Positions 7,829 through 16,582 are shown, numbered from the stretch's first letter. The stretch is DNA of 39,230 bases from Burkholderia puraquae (GCF_002099195.1 NZ_NBYX01000038.1:1-39230), one strand, 5' to 3'. Program-made: numbers and translations. The notes: generated from the sequence alone by a model not told the origin.

Positions 7829-8858
7829 GGTCGACGAATTTGGAGCAATAGCCGAACACCCGCGCCGACAGCCAGTCGAGGCGGCCGGGGAACGGCCCGG
7901 TCATGAATCCGGCGTGCCCGCCGGCCGCGGGCTGGTCGAGCTCGACGGCCGGCGATACGTCGGCAGGGCCCGGCAGCGCCGATTCGGGCAGGAACGGGTC
8001 GTTGCGGGCGTTGAGGATCAGCGTCGGCACGTCGATCGCGGGCAGCAGCGGCCGTGTCGTCGCCTTGGTCCAGTAGTCGTTCGCATCCGCGAAACCGTGC
8101 AGCGGCGCGGTCACGACCTCGTCGAAGTCGCGCATCGTCACGGCGTGCAGCATCGCTTCGCGGTCGAACAGCCCCGGGTACTGGTCGAGCTTCGCGAGCG
8201 CCTTGCGCTTGAGCGTCTTCAGGAAACTGCGCGTGTAGACCATCGCAAAGCCCTGCGACAGCGCGAGCCCGCCGGCGTGCACGTCGATCGGCGTCGAGAT
8301 CGCGGCCGCCGCCCGCAGGATCGACGTATCGCTGCGATGCTCGCCGAGCCAGCGCAGCAGCACGTTGCCGCCGAGCGACACGCCGGCCGCGACGAGCGGC
8401 CCGCGATGCTGCGCGGCGAGCCGGCGCAGGATCCAGTCGACCTCGGCGCTGTCGGCGAGATGGTAGAAGCGCGGCTGGCGGTTGATCTCGCCGCTGCAAC
8501 TGCGGAAGTGCGGCACGACGGCGTGCCAGCCCTTCGCGCGGGCGGCGGCCATCATCGCGAGCGCGTAGTGCGAGCCGGAGCTGCCCTCGAGGCCGTGGAA
8601 CAGCACGAACAGCGGCGCATCGGGCGCCGGCGCAGCGCTGTCGAGATGAGCGACCCAATCGAGATCGATGAAGTCGTGGTCGGGGGTTTCCCATCGCTCT
8701 CGTCGGTAAGCGACGACGGGGCGCCGCGCGAACAGCGCGGGCACGATGGTTTGCGCATGACTGTTCGGCAGCCAGCGTGGTGCGCGATAGCGCAGTGTGT
8801 CGTCGTCGGGGGCCGGGGCCCCGGTCAGCGGCGAGGTGGGCGGAGAAGCCGTACTCAT
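7821..8858 (-). CDS. YheT-type alpha/beta-fold hydrolase
   Basis: A 345-residue protein of the AB-hydrolase YheT/ABHD1-3 family. It shows RAPRWLPNSHAQTI near the N-terminus, the oxyanion segment FHGLEGSSGSHYA at 87-99, the nucleophile elbow GVSLGG with S161, the acid in NARNDPF, and the catalytic His in the GGHAGFM motif. The family includes lipid esterases, but the substrate of this bacterial branch is not settled. The product should be cytosolic or membrane-associated, as no signal peptide is seen. It begins 33 bases after the NTF2-like gene and overlaps the next gene, so it sits mid-operon. Confidence 0.88.
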   Translation of the reverse strand: MSTASPPTSPLTGAPAPDDDTLRYRAPRWLPNSHAQTIVPALFARRPVVAYRRERWETPDHDFIDLDWVAHLDSAAPAPDAPLFVLFHGLEGSSGSHYALAMMAAARAKGWHAVVPHFRSCSGEINRQPRFYHLADSAEVDWILRRLAAQHRGPLVAAGVSLGGNVLLRWLGEHRSDTSILRAAAAISTPIDVHAGGLALSQGFAMVYTRSFLKTLKRKALAKLDQYPGLFDREAMLHAVTMRDFDEVVTAPLHGFADANDYWTKATTRPLLPAIDVPTLILNARNDPFLPESALPGPADVSPAVELDQPAAGGHAGFMTGPFPGRLDWLSARVFGYCSKFVDHG

Positions 8859-8891
8859 GATCGCCCCGCTAATGCGTTGCTTCGTTCTTCG

Positions 8892-9338
8892 TCAGTGCAG
8901 CGGACCCTGCCCGTGACGGATCTTCGCGGCGAATTGTCCGGCCGCTTGCTCGGGAATCGGGCTCGCGTGAATATGCGCGATGCGCCACTCGCCACGTTCG
9001 TGAATCATCACGTACGTCGCGAAAACCATGTCGGGTTCGGCCGTCAGGTCGGCCTGCTGATGCGCTTCGGCGATCGTATAGACGACCGTGCCGAGGCTGT
9101 CGTACACGCGGATGTCGAGCGGCTCGATCGTCACGGGGCGCGTGGCGAGCCGGTTGGCGAGCCCGCTGCGAATCTGGTCGAGGCCGTGCAGATGCTCGCC
9201 GTCCGCCCATACGCAGCTGGCGAAATCCTCGTCGATCCACAATCCCAGCAGCGCGTCGAGATTGGCATCGGCGACGGCCTGGTAGTAGGCGTTCAGCGTA
9301 TCGGCGGCGGCTTCGAAGAGGCGGGCAAAACGTGGCAT
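8892..9338 (-). CDS. NTF2/SnoaL-like fold protein
   Basis: A 148-residue protein. Its sequence fits the NTF2-like cone fold: helix LFEAAADTLNAYYQAVADANLDALLGLW near the start, then FASCVWADGEHLHGLDQIRSGLANRL, and C-terminal strands VVYTIAEAHQ, MVFATYVMIHERGEWRIAHIHASPIP. This matches the ketosteroid isomerase-like SnoaL/DUF4440 group, which contains enzymes and binding proteins, so no activity can be assigned. The start at 9338 is preferred because the frame upstream is Arg-rich and unlike the family. It is 115 bases from waaF and 33 from the hydrolase on the same strand. Confidence 0.75.
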   Translation of the reverse strand: MPRFARLFEAAADTLNAYYQAVADANLDALLGLWIDEDFASCVWADGEHLHGLDQIRSGLANRLATRPVTIEPLDIRVYDSLGTVVYTIAEAHQQADLTAEPDMVFATYVMIHERGEWRIAHIHASPIPEQAAGQFAAKIRHGQGPLH

Positions 9339-9453
9339 CGGGGTTATCTCTCGCGCGCGTCGCGCGCCGTATTCAGCGCGGCGGCCCGGATGGAGCCGCC
9401 GCACACCGGTGAATCGGATTGCCCGGCGCGTCGTGCGACGCTGCCGGCCAGGG

Positions 9454-10491
9454 TCAGCGTTGCCCGACGAGCATGCCGCGCAAATCGCCGAATACCTGCT
9501 CGGGACCGAGTTCGCGCAGGCACTTCAGGTGGCCGAGCGGGCACTCGCGTTCGAAGCAGGGACTGCATTCGAGATGAAGCCATTGTACCTTCGCCAGGTC
9601 CGACAGCGGAGGGGTGTGGCGCGGATCGGTCGATCCGTACAGCGCGACGAGCGGCCGGCGTAGCGCGGCCGCCACGTGCATCAGCCCCGAATCGTTGGTG
9701 ACGACCGCGTTCGCACGCGCGATCAGCGCGCAGGCCTCCGACAGCGACGTCTGCCCGCACAGGTTGCGCACGTTCGGCGCGTGGTCGGCGATCGCCTGCG
9801 CGGCGGCCGAATCCTTCGGCGAGCCGAGCGCGACGATCTGCGTGTACGGGAAAGACTGGTGGACGATGGTGGCGAGCGTCGCGAAGTGCTCGGGCGGCCA
9901 GCGCTTGGCCGGGCCGTATTCCGCGCCGGGGCAGAACACGACGAGCGGCTTGCGCGTATCGAGATTGAAACGTGCGGACACGCGCGCCGTCTCGTTCAGG
10001 TCGGCGTCCAGGCGCGGCGGCGGCAGCGTTTTCATCGACTCGGGCAGCTTCGCGCCCGGCGCGTACGCGAGCGCCGCGTAGTGAGTCGTCATCGGCGGAC
10101 GCTCGCCCGATTTATCCGGGTTCGCGTGCCGCACGTTCAGCAGCCCATAGCGGTGCTCGCCCGTATAGCCGATCCGCAGCGGGATGTTCGCGAGCCACGG
10201 GATCACCGCGGATTTCAGTGAATTCGGCAGCACGTACGCCGCGTCGTAGCCGACGTCGCGCAGGTCGCTCGCGAGCTGCCAGCGGCGCAGCAGCTGCAGC
10301 TTGCCGTGCGCGAGATCGGTCGCGTAGACATCGTGGATCTCGGGCATCCGCTCGAGCACGGGCGCGACCCACGAGGGCGCCACGGCATCGATCGCGATGC
10401 GGGGATGGAGTTTCTTCAGCAGCGCAAAAAGCGGCTGCGCCATCAATGCGTCACCGATCCAGTTCGGTGCGATAACCAGCGCTCGACGCAT
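9454..10491 (-). CDS. waaF: ADP-heptose:LPS heptosyltransferase II
   Basis: A 345-residue GT9-family enzyme. The start APNWIGDALMAQPLF is the WaaF N-terminal signature. The C-terminal domain has CPGAEYGPAKRWP (substrate loop), CGQTSLSEACALI, and NDSGLMHVAAALRRPLVALYGSTDP, which binds the ADP-heptose. It adds the second heptose to the LPS inner core at the cytoplasmic face of the inner membrane. The start at 10491 is chosen because the native N-terminus (MRRALVIAPNW) begins there; a 29-residue extension from 10578 is not family-like. It is the only LPS core gene in the window. It follows the zf-CHCC gene after 140 bases, so co-transcription with ilvE is plausible but not certain. Confidence 0.93.
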   Translation of the reverse strand: MRRALVIAPNWIGDALMAQPLFALLKKLHPRIAIDAVAPSWVAPVLERMPEIHDVYATDLAHGKLQLLRRWQLASDLRDVGYDAAYVLPNSLKSAVIPWLANIPLRIGYTGEHRYGLLNVRHANPDKSGERPPMTTHYAALAYAPGAKLPESMKTLPPPRLDADLNETARVSARFNLDTRKPLVVFCPGAEYGPAKRWPPEHFATLATIVHQSFPYTQIVALGSPKDSAAAQAIADHAPNVRNLCGQTSLSEACALIARANAVVTNDSGLMHVAAALRRPLVALYGSTDPRHTPPLSDLAKVQWLHLECSPCFERECPLGHLKCLRELGPEQVFGDLRGMLVGQR

Positions 10492-10631
10492 CAGGTCGAC
10501 TTCCGATGTCGTAATGAAGCGCGGCGCCCAGGCGCCGCGTTCGGGTTGCCAGAATGGAGAAGGGCGGCGCGCCGGCAATCCGGCTGCACCGCCTTGCGGG
10601 TCGGCGGGCCTGCAAGCCCGGCCGCCGGGGC

Positions 10632-10826
10632 TCAGTGGCCCTTGACGACCTCGCCGTCGCGCAGCTTGTAGCGCGTGCCGCAGTACGGGCAGCGCGCCTC
10701 GCCGTGCGAAACGTCGATGAAGACGCGCGGGTGGGCGCTCCAGCGCGCCATGGCCGGGTTCGGGCAGTACGCGGGAAGATCCTTGGCCGTCAGCTCGACC
10801 AGCGGCATTTCCTTGATTTCACTCAT
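10632..10826 (-). CDS. Small zf-CHCC zinc-finger protein
   Basis: A 64-residue protein of the zf-CHCC type, related to the C-terminal domain of the complex I subunit NDUFS6. Likely zinc ligands are C21 (AYCPNP), H41 (SHGEARC), C46 and C49 (CPYCG). An AGAGAAAG RBS lies just before the ATG at 10826, and the gene starts 50 bases after ilvE. Its role in bacteria is not defined; the fold suggests a structural zinc site. The ilvE, zf-CHCC, waaF order looks like one transcript. Confidence 0.88.
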   Translation of the reverse strand: MSEIKEMPLVELTAKDLPAYCPNPAMARWSAHPRVFIDVSHGEARCPYCGTRYKLRDGEVVKGH

Positions 10827-10876
10827 GAGACTTTCTCTTATCACTCTTTTGTGGGGCGGTCGGTGGCGCGGCGCGC

Positions 10877-11800
10877 TCAGACCTTCGTCAGCCAGTGCGC
10901 GTACTTCGCGTTCTTGCCCGACACGATATCGAAAAACGCCGACTGGAGCTTTTCCGTGACGGGGCCGCGCGCGCCGCTGCCGATCGTGCGGTTGTCGAGC
11001 TCGCGGATCGGCGTGACTTCGGCGGCCGTGCCGGTGAAGAACGCTTCGTCGGCCGTGTAGACCTCGTCGCGCGTGATGCGCTTCTCGATGACCTCGATGC
11101 CGGCGTCCTTCGCGAGCGTGATGACGGTGTCGCGCGTGATGCCGTCGAGGCACGACGACAGGTCGGGCGTGTACAGCTTGCCGTTGTTCACCAGGAAGAA
11201 GTTTTCGCCGGAGCCTTCCGACACGTAGCCGTCGACGTCGAGCAGCAGCGCTTCGTCGTAGCCGTCGGCCGTCGCTTCCTGGTTCGCCAGGATCGAGTTC
11301 ACGTACCAGCCCGACGCCTTCGCGCGCACCATCGACACGTTCACGTGGTGGCGCGTGAACGACGACGTCTTCACGCGGATGCCCTTCGCGAGGCCTTCCT
11401 CGCCGAGGTACGCGCCCCACGGCCACGCGGCGATCGCGACGTGGATCGTGTTGCCCTTGGCGGACACGCCGAGCTTTTCCGAGCCGACCCAGATGATCGG
11501 GCGCAGGTAGCACGACTCGAGCTTGTTTTCGCGCACGACTGCGAGCTGCGCGGCTTCCAGCGTTTCCCGGTCGAACGGCACGTCCATCTGGAAGATCTTC
11601 GCCGAATTCAGCAGACGTTTCGTGTGCTCGTACAGGCGGAAGATCGCGGTGCTGCCGTCGGCCGACTTGTACGCTCGCACGCCCTCGAAGACGCCCATGC
11701 CGTAGTGCAGCGTATGGGTCAGGACGTGGATCTTGGCGTCGCGCCAGTCGATCAGCTTGCCGTCCATCCAGATCTTGCCGTCGCGGTCGGCCATTGACAT
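10877..11800 (-). CDS. ilvE: Branched-chain amino-acid aminotransferase
   Basis: A 307-residue PLP fold-type IV enzyme that makes Leu, Ile and Val from their 2-oxo acids with glutamate. The PLP lysine is K161 in RAKASGWYVNS. HYGMGVFEGVRAY (32-44), YLRPIIWVG, DGYVSEGSGENFF and FFTGTAAEVTPI are intact. The length is normal. GGAGAAA lies 5 bases before the ATG at 11800; a second ATG two codons later is possible. It is divergent from azlCD, the branched-chain amino-acid exporter, so synthesis and export sit back to back across a 193-base intergenic region. Confidence 0.96.
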   Translation of the reverse strand: MSMADRDGKIWMDGKLIDWRDAKIHVLTHTLHYGMGVFEGVRAYKSADGSTAIFRLYEHTKRLLNSAKIFQMDVPFDRETLEAAQLAVVRENKLESCYLRPIIWVGSEKLGVSAKGNTIHVAIAAWPWGAYLGEEGLAKGIRVKTSSFTRHHVNVSMVRAKASGWYVNSILANQEATADGYDEALLLDVDGYVSEGSGENFFLVNNGKLYTPDLSSCLDGITRDTVITLAKDAGIEVIEKRITRDEVYTADEAFFTGTAAEVTPIRELDNRTIGSGARGPVTEKLQSAFFDIVSGKNAKYAHWLTKV

Positions 11801-11901
11801 AGATTTCTCCTGGGATGCGGTTGTATGCAGCGTTGAGCCGGAAAGACGCTCATTTTAGCGTCATTTGAAGACGATCCGGTCGGTCGGCGCGGGGCCGGCG
11901 C

Positions 11902-11907
11902 TATAAT
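11902..11907 (+). promoter_or_regulatory. -10 box TATAAT for azlCD
   Basis: A consensus TATAAT in the ilvE-azlC intergenic region, 86 bases before the azlC ATG. No matching -35 is obvious, so an activator may be needed. Confidence 0.5.
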
Positions 11908-11993
11908 CGCCCGGTACCGATTCCAATAACGACGGGTCGTACCGGCAGGAGGCGCCGGCGTCCCGACGAACCGCCCGCTGCGGCCCGCTTCCC

Positions 11994-12749
11994 ATGCTCG
12001 CTCGATTGTCCGCCACCGACCGCTTCGCGCTGATCCAGGGCGCGCGCGACTATTCCCCGACGCTGATGGCGATTTTCTCGTGGGGGCTCGTCACCGGCAT
12101 CGCGATGAGCAAGTCGGTGATGACCCTCGGGCAGGCGAGCGCGATGTCGCTGCTGGTCTACGCGGGCTCGTCGCAGCTCGCGGTGCTGCCGCTCCTCGCG
12201 GCGAAGCTGCCGATCTGGACCATCCTGCTCACGGCCGCGATGGTCAACACGCGCTTCGTGATCTTCAGCGCCGGGCTTGCTCCCCATTTTTCCTACCTGC
12301 CGCTGTGGCGGCGTCTCGCGATCGGCTATTTCAACGGCGACGTGATCTACCTGCTGTTCCAGAAACAGGGCTTCGCGTACGGCCACGTGCCCGGCAAGGA
12401 GGCGTACTTCTGGGGGATGGCGCTCGCGAGCTGGCTATCGTGGCAGGTGTCGTCGCTCGCCGGCATTCTGCTCGCGAGCTTCTTTCCCGCGAGCTGGGGG
12501 CTGGAGCTGGCCGGCACGCTCGCGCTGATCCCGATCATGGTATCGGCGGTCGCGAACCGCTCGACGCTCGCGGCCGTCGCGGTCGCCGGTGTCGTGTCGC
12601 TCGTCGCGTTCGACCTGCCGTACCGGCTCGCGCTGCCGCTCGCGGTGCTCGCCGCGCTCGCGGCCGGCTCCACGGCCGATTTCTTCGTCGAACGGGCCGA
12701 CTGGCGGCGCATCCGCACCGAAACCGTGCACGAAAAGGAAATCGAATGA
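11994..12749 (+). CDS. azlC: AzlC-family branched-chain amino-acid exporter, large subunit
   Basis: A 251-residue inner-membrane protein with several hydrophobic spans. It carries AzlC hallmarks: FSWGLVTGIAMSKSVM, the LVYAGSSQLAVLPLL segment, the NTRFVIFSAGLAPHF motif, and YFNGDVIYLL. With the small subunit AzlD it forms an LIV-E type exporter of Leu, Ile, Val and analogues, driven by the proton gradient. The ATG at 11994 gives the family-length protein; a purine-rich AGGAGG at 11947-11952 is too far upstream to serve it. The gene is followed by azlD with a 4-base overlap. Confidence 0.9.
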   Translation: MLARLSATDRFALIQGARDYSPTLMAIFSWGLVTGIAMSKSVMTLGQASAMSLLVYAGSSQLAVLPLLAAKLPIWTILLTAAMVNTRFVIFSAGLAPHFSYLPLWRRLAIGYFNGDVIYLLFQKQGFAYGHVPGKEAYFWGMALASWLSWQVSSLAGILLASFFPASWGLELAGTLALIPIMVSAVANRSTLAAVAVAGVVSLVAFDLPYRLALPLAVLAALAAGSTADFFVERADWRRIRTETVHEKEIE

Positions 12750-13069
12750 GCGCGACGGAAATCTGGATCGTCATCATCGGGATGACGATCGTCACGGCCG
12801 TCACGCGCGCGCTGTTCCTGATCGGCGGCGAACGCACCGTGCTGCCCGAACGCGCGCAGCGCGCGCTGCGCTACGCGCCGGCGGCCGCGCTCGTCGCGGT
12901 CGTGCTGCCCGACGTGCTCGAAACGCCCGCCGGGATCTCGTTCGCGCTGTCCAACCACCCGTTTTACGCGTCGCTCGCCGGCCTTGGCTGGTTTTTGTGG
13001 CGGCGCAGCATGCTCGGCACGATCGTCGTCGGGATGCTCGTGTTCACCGCACTGCGCCTGATCTTCTGA
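12746..13069 (+). CDS. azlD: AzlD-family exporter, small subunit
   Basis: A 107-residue membrane protein with three to four spans. Typical AzlD features are TIVTAVTRALFLIGGE near the start, ALRYAPAAALVAVVLPDVL in the middle and GTIVVGMLVFTALRL at the end. Its ATG overlaps the azlC stop (ATGA), with AAGGA upstream inside azlC, so the two subunits are translationally coupled. No T-rich terminator follows; a perfect 9-bp hairpin without a T-run lies at 13116-13136. Confidence 0.9.
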   Translation: MSATEIWIVIIGMTIVTAVTRALFLIGGERTVLPERAQRALRYAPAAALVAVVLPDVLETPAGISFALSNHPFYASLAGLGWFLWRRSMLGTIVVGMLVFTALRLIF

Positions 13070-13115
13070 TGGGCCGCCGTGCAGGCCCGCCGCACACCGG
13101 CCGCTTGCGCGGATG

Positions 13116-13136
13116 CATTGCTGCGTTGCAGCAATG
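13116..13136 (+). other. Perfect 9-bp hairpin between azlD and pgk
   Basis: CATTGCTGC, loop GTT, GCAGCAATG. It has no T-run, so it is at best a weak terminator. It lies 73 bases upstream of the pgk -10-like box and could also be a protein site. Confidence 0.5.
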
Positions 13137-13208
13137 GGTCGAACGTCACGCGCGATCCCAAATAGGCGGAATTCGCCGCTGCCGGGTCAGTCTGCAGGGT
13201 GGATCGGC

Positions 13209-13214
13209 TAGAAT
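13209..13214 (+). promoter_or_regulatory. -10-like box TAGAAT for pgk
   Basis: TAGAATG, 135 bases before the pgk ATG. It resembles other -10-like sites in this window (TACAATG, TAAAATG). The -35 is unclear. Confidence 0.4.
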
Positions 13215-13348
13215 GCCCGTTCGAGATTTTTTACCCGTGCGCGTCATGCGAACCGCCAGCCACGGCCGCATCCGGCGCCCTTTCGCGGCAGCCCGCGCAC
13301 GTCCAGCGTGAACCCCCTTTCCCCATCCACTACTTCAATCTGTTCAAC

Positions 13349-14545
13349 ATGAGCCAAGTCAAGCGTCTTACCGACCTGATCGCCGCCGGCCAGCTCGCCG
13401 GCAAGCGGGTATTCATCCGCGCCGACCTGAACGTCCCGCAGGACGATCACGGCAACATCACCGAAGACACGCGCGTACGCGCGTCCGTGCCGGCCATCCA
13501 GGCCGCGCTCGACGCCGGCGCGGCCGTGATGGTCACATCGCACCTCGGCCGCCCGACCGAAGGCGAATTCAAGCCGGAAGATTCGCTCGCGCCGGTCGCG
13601 AAGCGTCTCGCCGAGCTGCTCGGCCGTGACGTGCCGCTCGTCTCGAACTGGGTCGAGAACGGCGTGAACGTCGCGCCGGGCCAGGTCGTGCTGCTCGAGA
13701 ACTGCCGCGTGAACAAGGGCGAGAAGAAGAATTCGGACGAGCTCGCGCAAAAGATGGCGAAGCTCTGCGACGTGTACGTGAACGACGCGTTCGGCACCGC
13801 GCACCGCGCGGAAGCAACCACGCACGGGATCGCAAAGTACGCGCCGGTCGCGTGCGCGGGCCCGCTGCTGGCCGCCGAACTCGACGCGCTCGGCAAGGCG
13901 CTCGGCAACCCGGCCCGCCCGCTGGTGGCGATCGTCGCCGGCTCGAAGGTGTCGACCAAGCTCACGATCCTGAAGTCGCTGGCCGGGAAGGTCGACCAGC
14001 TGATCGTCGGCGGCGGCATCGCGAACACGTTCATGCTCGCAGCCGGGCTGCCGATCGGCAAGTCGCTCGCGGAAGCCGACCTCGTCGCCGAGGCGAAGGC
14101 GATCATCGACGAAGCGCGCGAGCGCGGCGCGTCGGTGCCGATCCCGACCGACGTCGTCACCGCGAAGGAATTCTCGCCGACGGCCGTGGCAACGGTGAAG
14201 CAGGTCGCCGACATCGAAGCGGACGACATGATCCTCGACATCGGCCCCGATACGGCCAAGGCGCTCGCGAGCCAGCTCGAGAAGGCTGGCACGATCGTAT
14301 GGAACGGCCCGGTCGGCGTGTTCGAGTTCGACCAGTTCGGCAACGGCACCAAGACGCTCGCGGAAGCGATCGCCAAATCGTCCGCGTTCTCGATCGCGGG
14401 CGGCGGCGACACGCTCGCGGCCATCGCGAAGTACGGCATCCACGACCAGGTCAGCTACATCTCGACGGGCGGCGGCGCCTTCCTCGAGTTCCTCGAGGGG
14501 AAGAAGCTGCCGGCGGTGGAAGTGCTGGAAACGCGGGCGGCCTGA
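13349..14545 (+). CDS. pgk: Phosphoglycerate kinase
   Basis: A 398-residue, two-domain glycolytic enzyme that moves phosphate between 1,3-bisphosphoglycerate and ADP. The N-domain shows RADLNVPQDD, the SHLGRPTEG basic patch and ENCRVNKGEKKN. The C-domain shows the nucleotide site VAGSKVSTKL, WNGPVGVFEF and GGGDTLAAI. The start at 13349 gives the usual length and N-terminus (MSQVKRL); an in-frame ATG at 13199 would lie on the promoter. No clear Shine-Dalgarno is present. The gene starts the run of glycolytic genes and is followed by pyk after 284 bases. Confidence 0.97.
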   Translation: MSQVKRLTDLIAAGQLAGKRVFIRADLNVPQDDHGNITEDTRVRASVPAIQAALDAGAAVMVTSHLGRPTEGEFKPEDSLAPVAKRLAELLGRDVPLVSNWVENGVNVAPGQVVLLENCRVNKGEKKNSDELAQKMAKLCDVYVNDAFGTAHRAEATTHGIAKYAPVACAGPLLAAELDALGKALGNPARPLVAIVAGSKVSTKLTILKSLAGKVDQLIVGGGIANTFMLAAGLPIGKSLAEADLVAEAKAIIDEARERGASVPIPTDVVTAKEFSPTAVATVKQVADIEADDMILDIGPDTAKALASQLEKAGTIVWNGPVGVFEFDQFGNGTKTLAEAIAKSSAFSIAGGGDTLAAIAKYGIHDQVSYISTGGGAFLEFLEGKKLPAVEVLETRAA

Positions 14546-14547
14546 GC

Positions 14548-14829
14548 GTGGCGGCGCGCGCAGGGGTGACGAAGGCCGCGCGCTCCGCGAAAGCGGAGCC
14601 GGCGGCCGGCGCGGGCAAGCGCAAACGCGCGCCCGCGCGGGCGAACTCCGCCCCGCGCGCACCGGCGGCCGCCGGCGACGCGGCCGAGCAGCACCACGAG
14701 ATTCAGAACAAAGCGATGCCGGGCGCAAGCACCGGCACGCCCCCCGGAACGGCGGCCGCTGGGCCTGCCGCTTCCGGCTCTCGCAGCGTTTCACCCAGCG
14801 CATCCACCTTGATCCAGATGAGGAGTTTC
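14548..14829 (+). other. Open Lys/Ala/Pro-rich frame leading in-frame into pyk
   Basis: A GTG two bases after the pgk stop opens 94 codons with no stop that run into pyk. The translation is low in complexity, with a basic patch (KAARSAKAE, GKRKRAPARAN) followed by an Ala-, Gly-, Pro- and Ser-rich stretch. It is most likely an untranslated spacer, since pyk has its own RBS, but a translated leader or an extended PykA isoform cannot be excluded. Confidence 0.3.
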
Positions 14830-16266
14830 ATGCAGCGCGCCACCAAGATAGTCGCCACGATCGGCCCGGCTTCCAGTTCGCCGGAGATTCTGCTGCAGAT
14901 GATGCAGGCGGGCCTCGACGTCGTGCGGCTCAATTTTTCGCACGGCACGGCCGACGATCACCGCCAGCGCGCCGAGATGGTGCGCGAGGCCGCCCGCAAG
15001 GTCGGCCGCGAGATCGCGATCATGGCCGACCTCCAGGGCCCGAAGATCCGCGTCGGCAAGTTCGAGAACGGCAAGACGATGCTGACGCCGGGGCAGCCCT
15101 TCATCCTCGACGCCGGTTGCGAGCTCGGCAACGACGAGCGCGTCGGCCTCGACTACAAGGAACTGCCGCGTGACCTGCGCACGGGCGACCTGCTGCTGCT
15201 GAACGACGGCCTGATCGTGCTGACCGTCGAGCGCGTGCTCGGCGACGAGATCCACACGGTCGTCAAGGTGGGCGGCGAGCTGTCGAACAACAAGGGCATC
15301 AACCGCCAGGGCGGCGGCCTGTCGGCGCCCGCGCTGACCGCGAAGGACATGGAAGACATCCGCACCGCGATGTCGCTCGGCGCGGATCTGGTCGCGGTGT
15401 CGTTCCCGAAGAACGCGACCGACATGGAAATGGCGCGCCAGCTCGCGAACATCGCGGGCGCGCCGTACGGCATCAAGCCGAAGATGATTGCGAAGATCGA
15501 GCGCGCGGAGGCGATTCCGGCGCTGCAAAGCATTCTCGACGCGTCCGACGGCATCATGGTCGCGCGCGGCGACCTCGCGGTGGAAGTGGGCAACGCGGCC
15601 GTGCCGGCGCTGCAAAAGCGCATGATCCGGATGGCGCGCGAGTCGAACAAGCTCGTGATCACCGCGACGCAGATGATGGAATCGATGATCCACGCGCCGG
15701 TGCCGACCCGCGCGGAAGTGTCGGACGTCGCGAACGCGGTGCTCGACGGCACCGACGCGGTGATGCTGTCGGCCGAGACGGCCGCCGGCAAGTACCCGGT
15801 CGTCACGATCGAGACGATGGCGGCCGTGTGCGTCGAGGCGGAAAAGTCCGAAGAGGTCGAGCTGGACAAGGATTTTCTCGACCGCACGTTCACGCGGATC
15901 GACCAGTCGATCGCGATGGGCGCGCTGTTCACCGCATACCACCTGGGTGCGAAGGCGATCATCGCGCTGACGGAATCGGGCGCGACCGCGCTGTGGATGT
16001 CGCGTCACTACACGCACGTGCCGATCTTCGCGCTGACGCCGCGTGTCGGCAGCGAGCGCACGATGGCGCTGTACCGTAACGTGACGCCGCTGCACGTCGA
16101 CTTCAACAGCGACCGCGACTCGGCGCTGCAGGCGGCGCTCGAGATCGTCGTCAAGCAGGGCTATGTGCAGCACGGCGACATGGTCGTGCTGACCGTCGGC
16201 GAGCCGATGGGGCAGGCAGGCGGCACCAACACGCTGAAGATCGTGCGGGTCGGCGAGCACTATTGA
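14830..16266 (+). CDS. pyk: Pyruvate kinase
   Basis: A 478-residue enzyme that makes pyruvate and ATP from phosphoenolpyruvate. Motifs in order are RATKIVATIGPASS at the start, VRLNFSHG, MADLQGPKIRVG, the catalytic PKMIAKIERAEA, MVARGDLAVEVG, ITATQMMESM and a C-terminal regulatory domain (ALTESGATALWMSRHY). AGGAG 4 bases before the ATG at 14830 fixes the start, although the frame stays open upstream to the pgk stop. A strong terminator follows, so pgk-pyk form one unit, separate from fba. Confidence 0.97.
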   Translation: MQRATKIVATIGPASSSPEILLQMMQAGLDVVRLNFSHGTADDHRQRAEMVREAARKVGREIAIMADLQGPKIRVGKFENGKTMLTPGQPFILDAGCELGNDERVGLDYKELPRDLRTGDLLLLNDGLIVLTVERVLGDEIHTVVKVGGELSNNKGINRQGGGLSAPALTAKDMEDIRTAMSLGADLVAVSFPKNATDMEMARQLANIAGAPYGIKPKMIAKIERAEAIPALQSILDASDGIMVARGDLAVEVGNAAVPALQKRMIRMARESNKLVITATQMMESMIHAPVPTRAEVSDVANAVLDGTDAVMLSAETAAGKYPVVTIETMAAVCVEAEKSEEVELDKDFLDRTFTRIDQSIAMGALFTAYHLGAKAIIALTESGATALWMSRHYTHVPIFALTPRVGSERTMALYRNVTPLHVDFNSDRDSALQAALEIVVKQGYVQHGDMVVLTVGEPMGQAGGTNTLKIVRVGEHY

Positions 16267-16345
16267 GCACCGACTGAGCACCGGCCGGCCTGCGGGGCCG
16301 GCTGCCCGGATCGCCTGACAATTCGATCCGGCACCGTTTTTTACG

Positions 16346-16396
16346 CGAAAGCCGCGTGGGGTCCGAAGCCCCGCGCGGCTTTTTTTCTCTTTTTTG
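16346..16396 (+). terminator. Rho-independent terminator after pyk
   Basis: Stem AAGCCGCGTGGGG paired with CCCCGCGCGGCTT around a short loop, followed by long T-runs. It ends the pgk-pyk transcript about 85 bases after the stop. Confidence 0.92.
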
Positions 16397-16472
16397 CCCG
16401 CATTGTGCCGTGCGAACGTAACAAATTGCGAGTCGGCGCCACCGGGCGGTCGGAATCGGAGGCGCTTCGCGA

Positions 16473-16478
16473 TAAAAT
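16473..16478 (+). promoter_or_regulatory. -10-like box TAAAAT for fba
   Basis: TAAAATG lies 104 bases before the fba ATG and after the pyk terminator, so fba needs a promoter here. The -35 is weak. Confidence 0.4.
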
Positions 16479-16582
16479 GCGGCTATTCGACGCTCAGCCG
16501 CGCCGTGCCACCCCGGGTTCGACCGGGAGCGAGCGCCGCGCCGCGTCAGGGCGCACCGGTTTTCATTCCAAGGAGTTCCACA

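Noticed and set aside
13199..13348. ATG at 13199 as the pgk start
   Set aside because: It adds 50 residues absent from the family and lies over the likely promoter.
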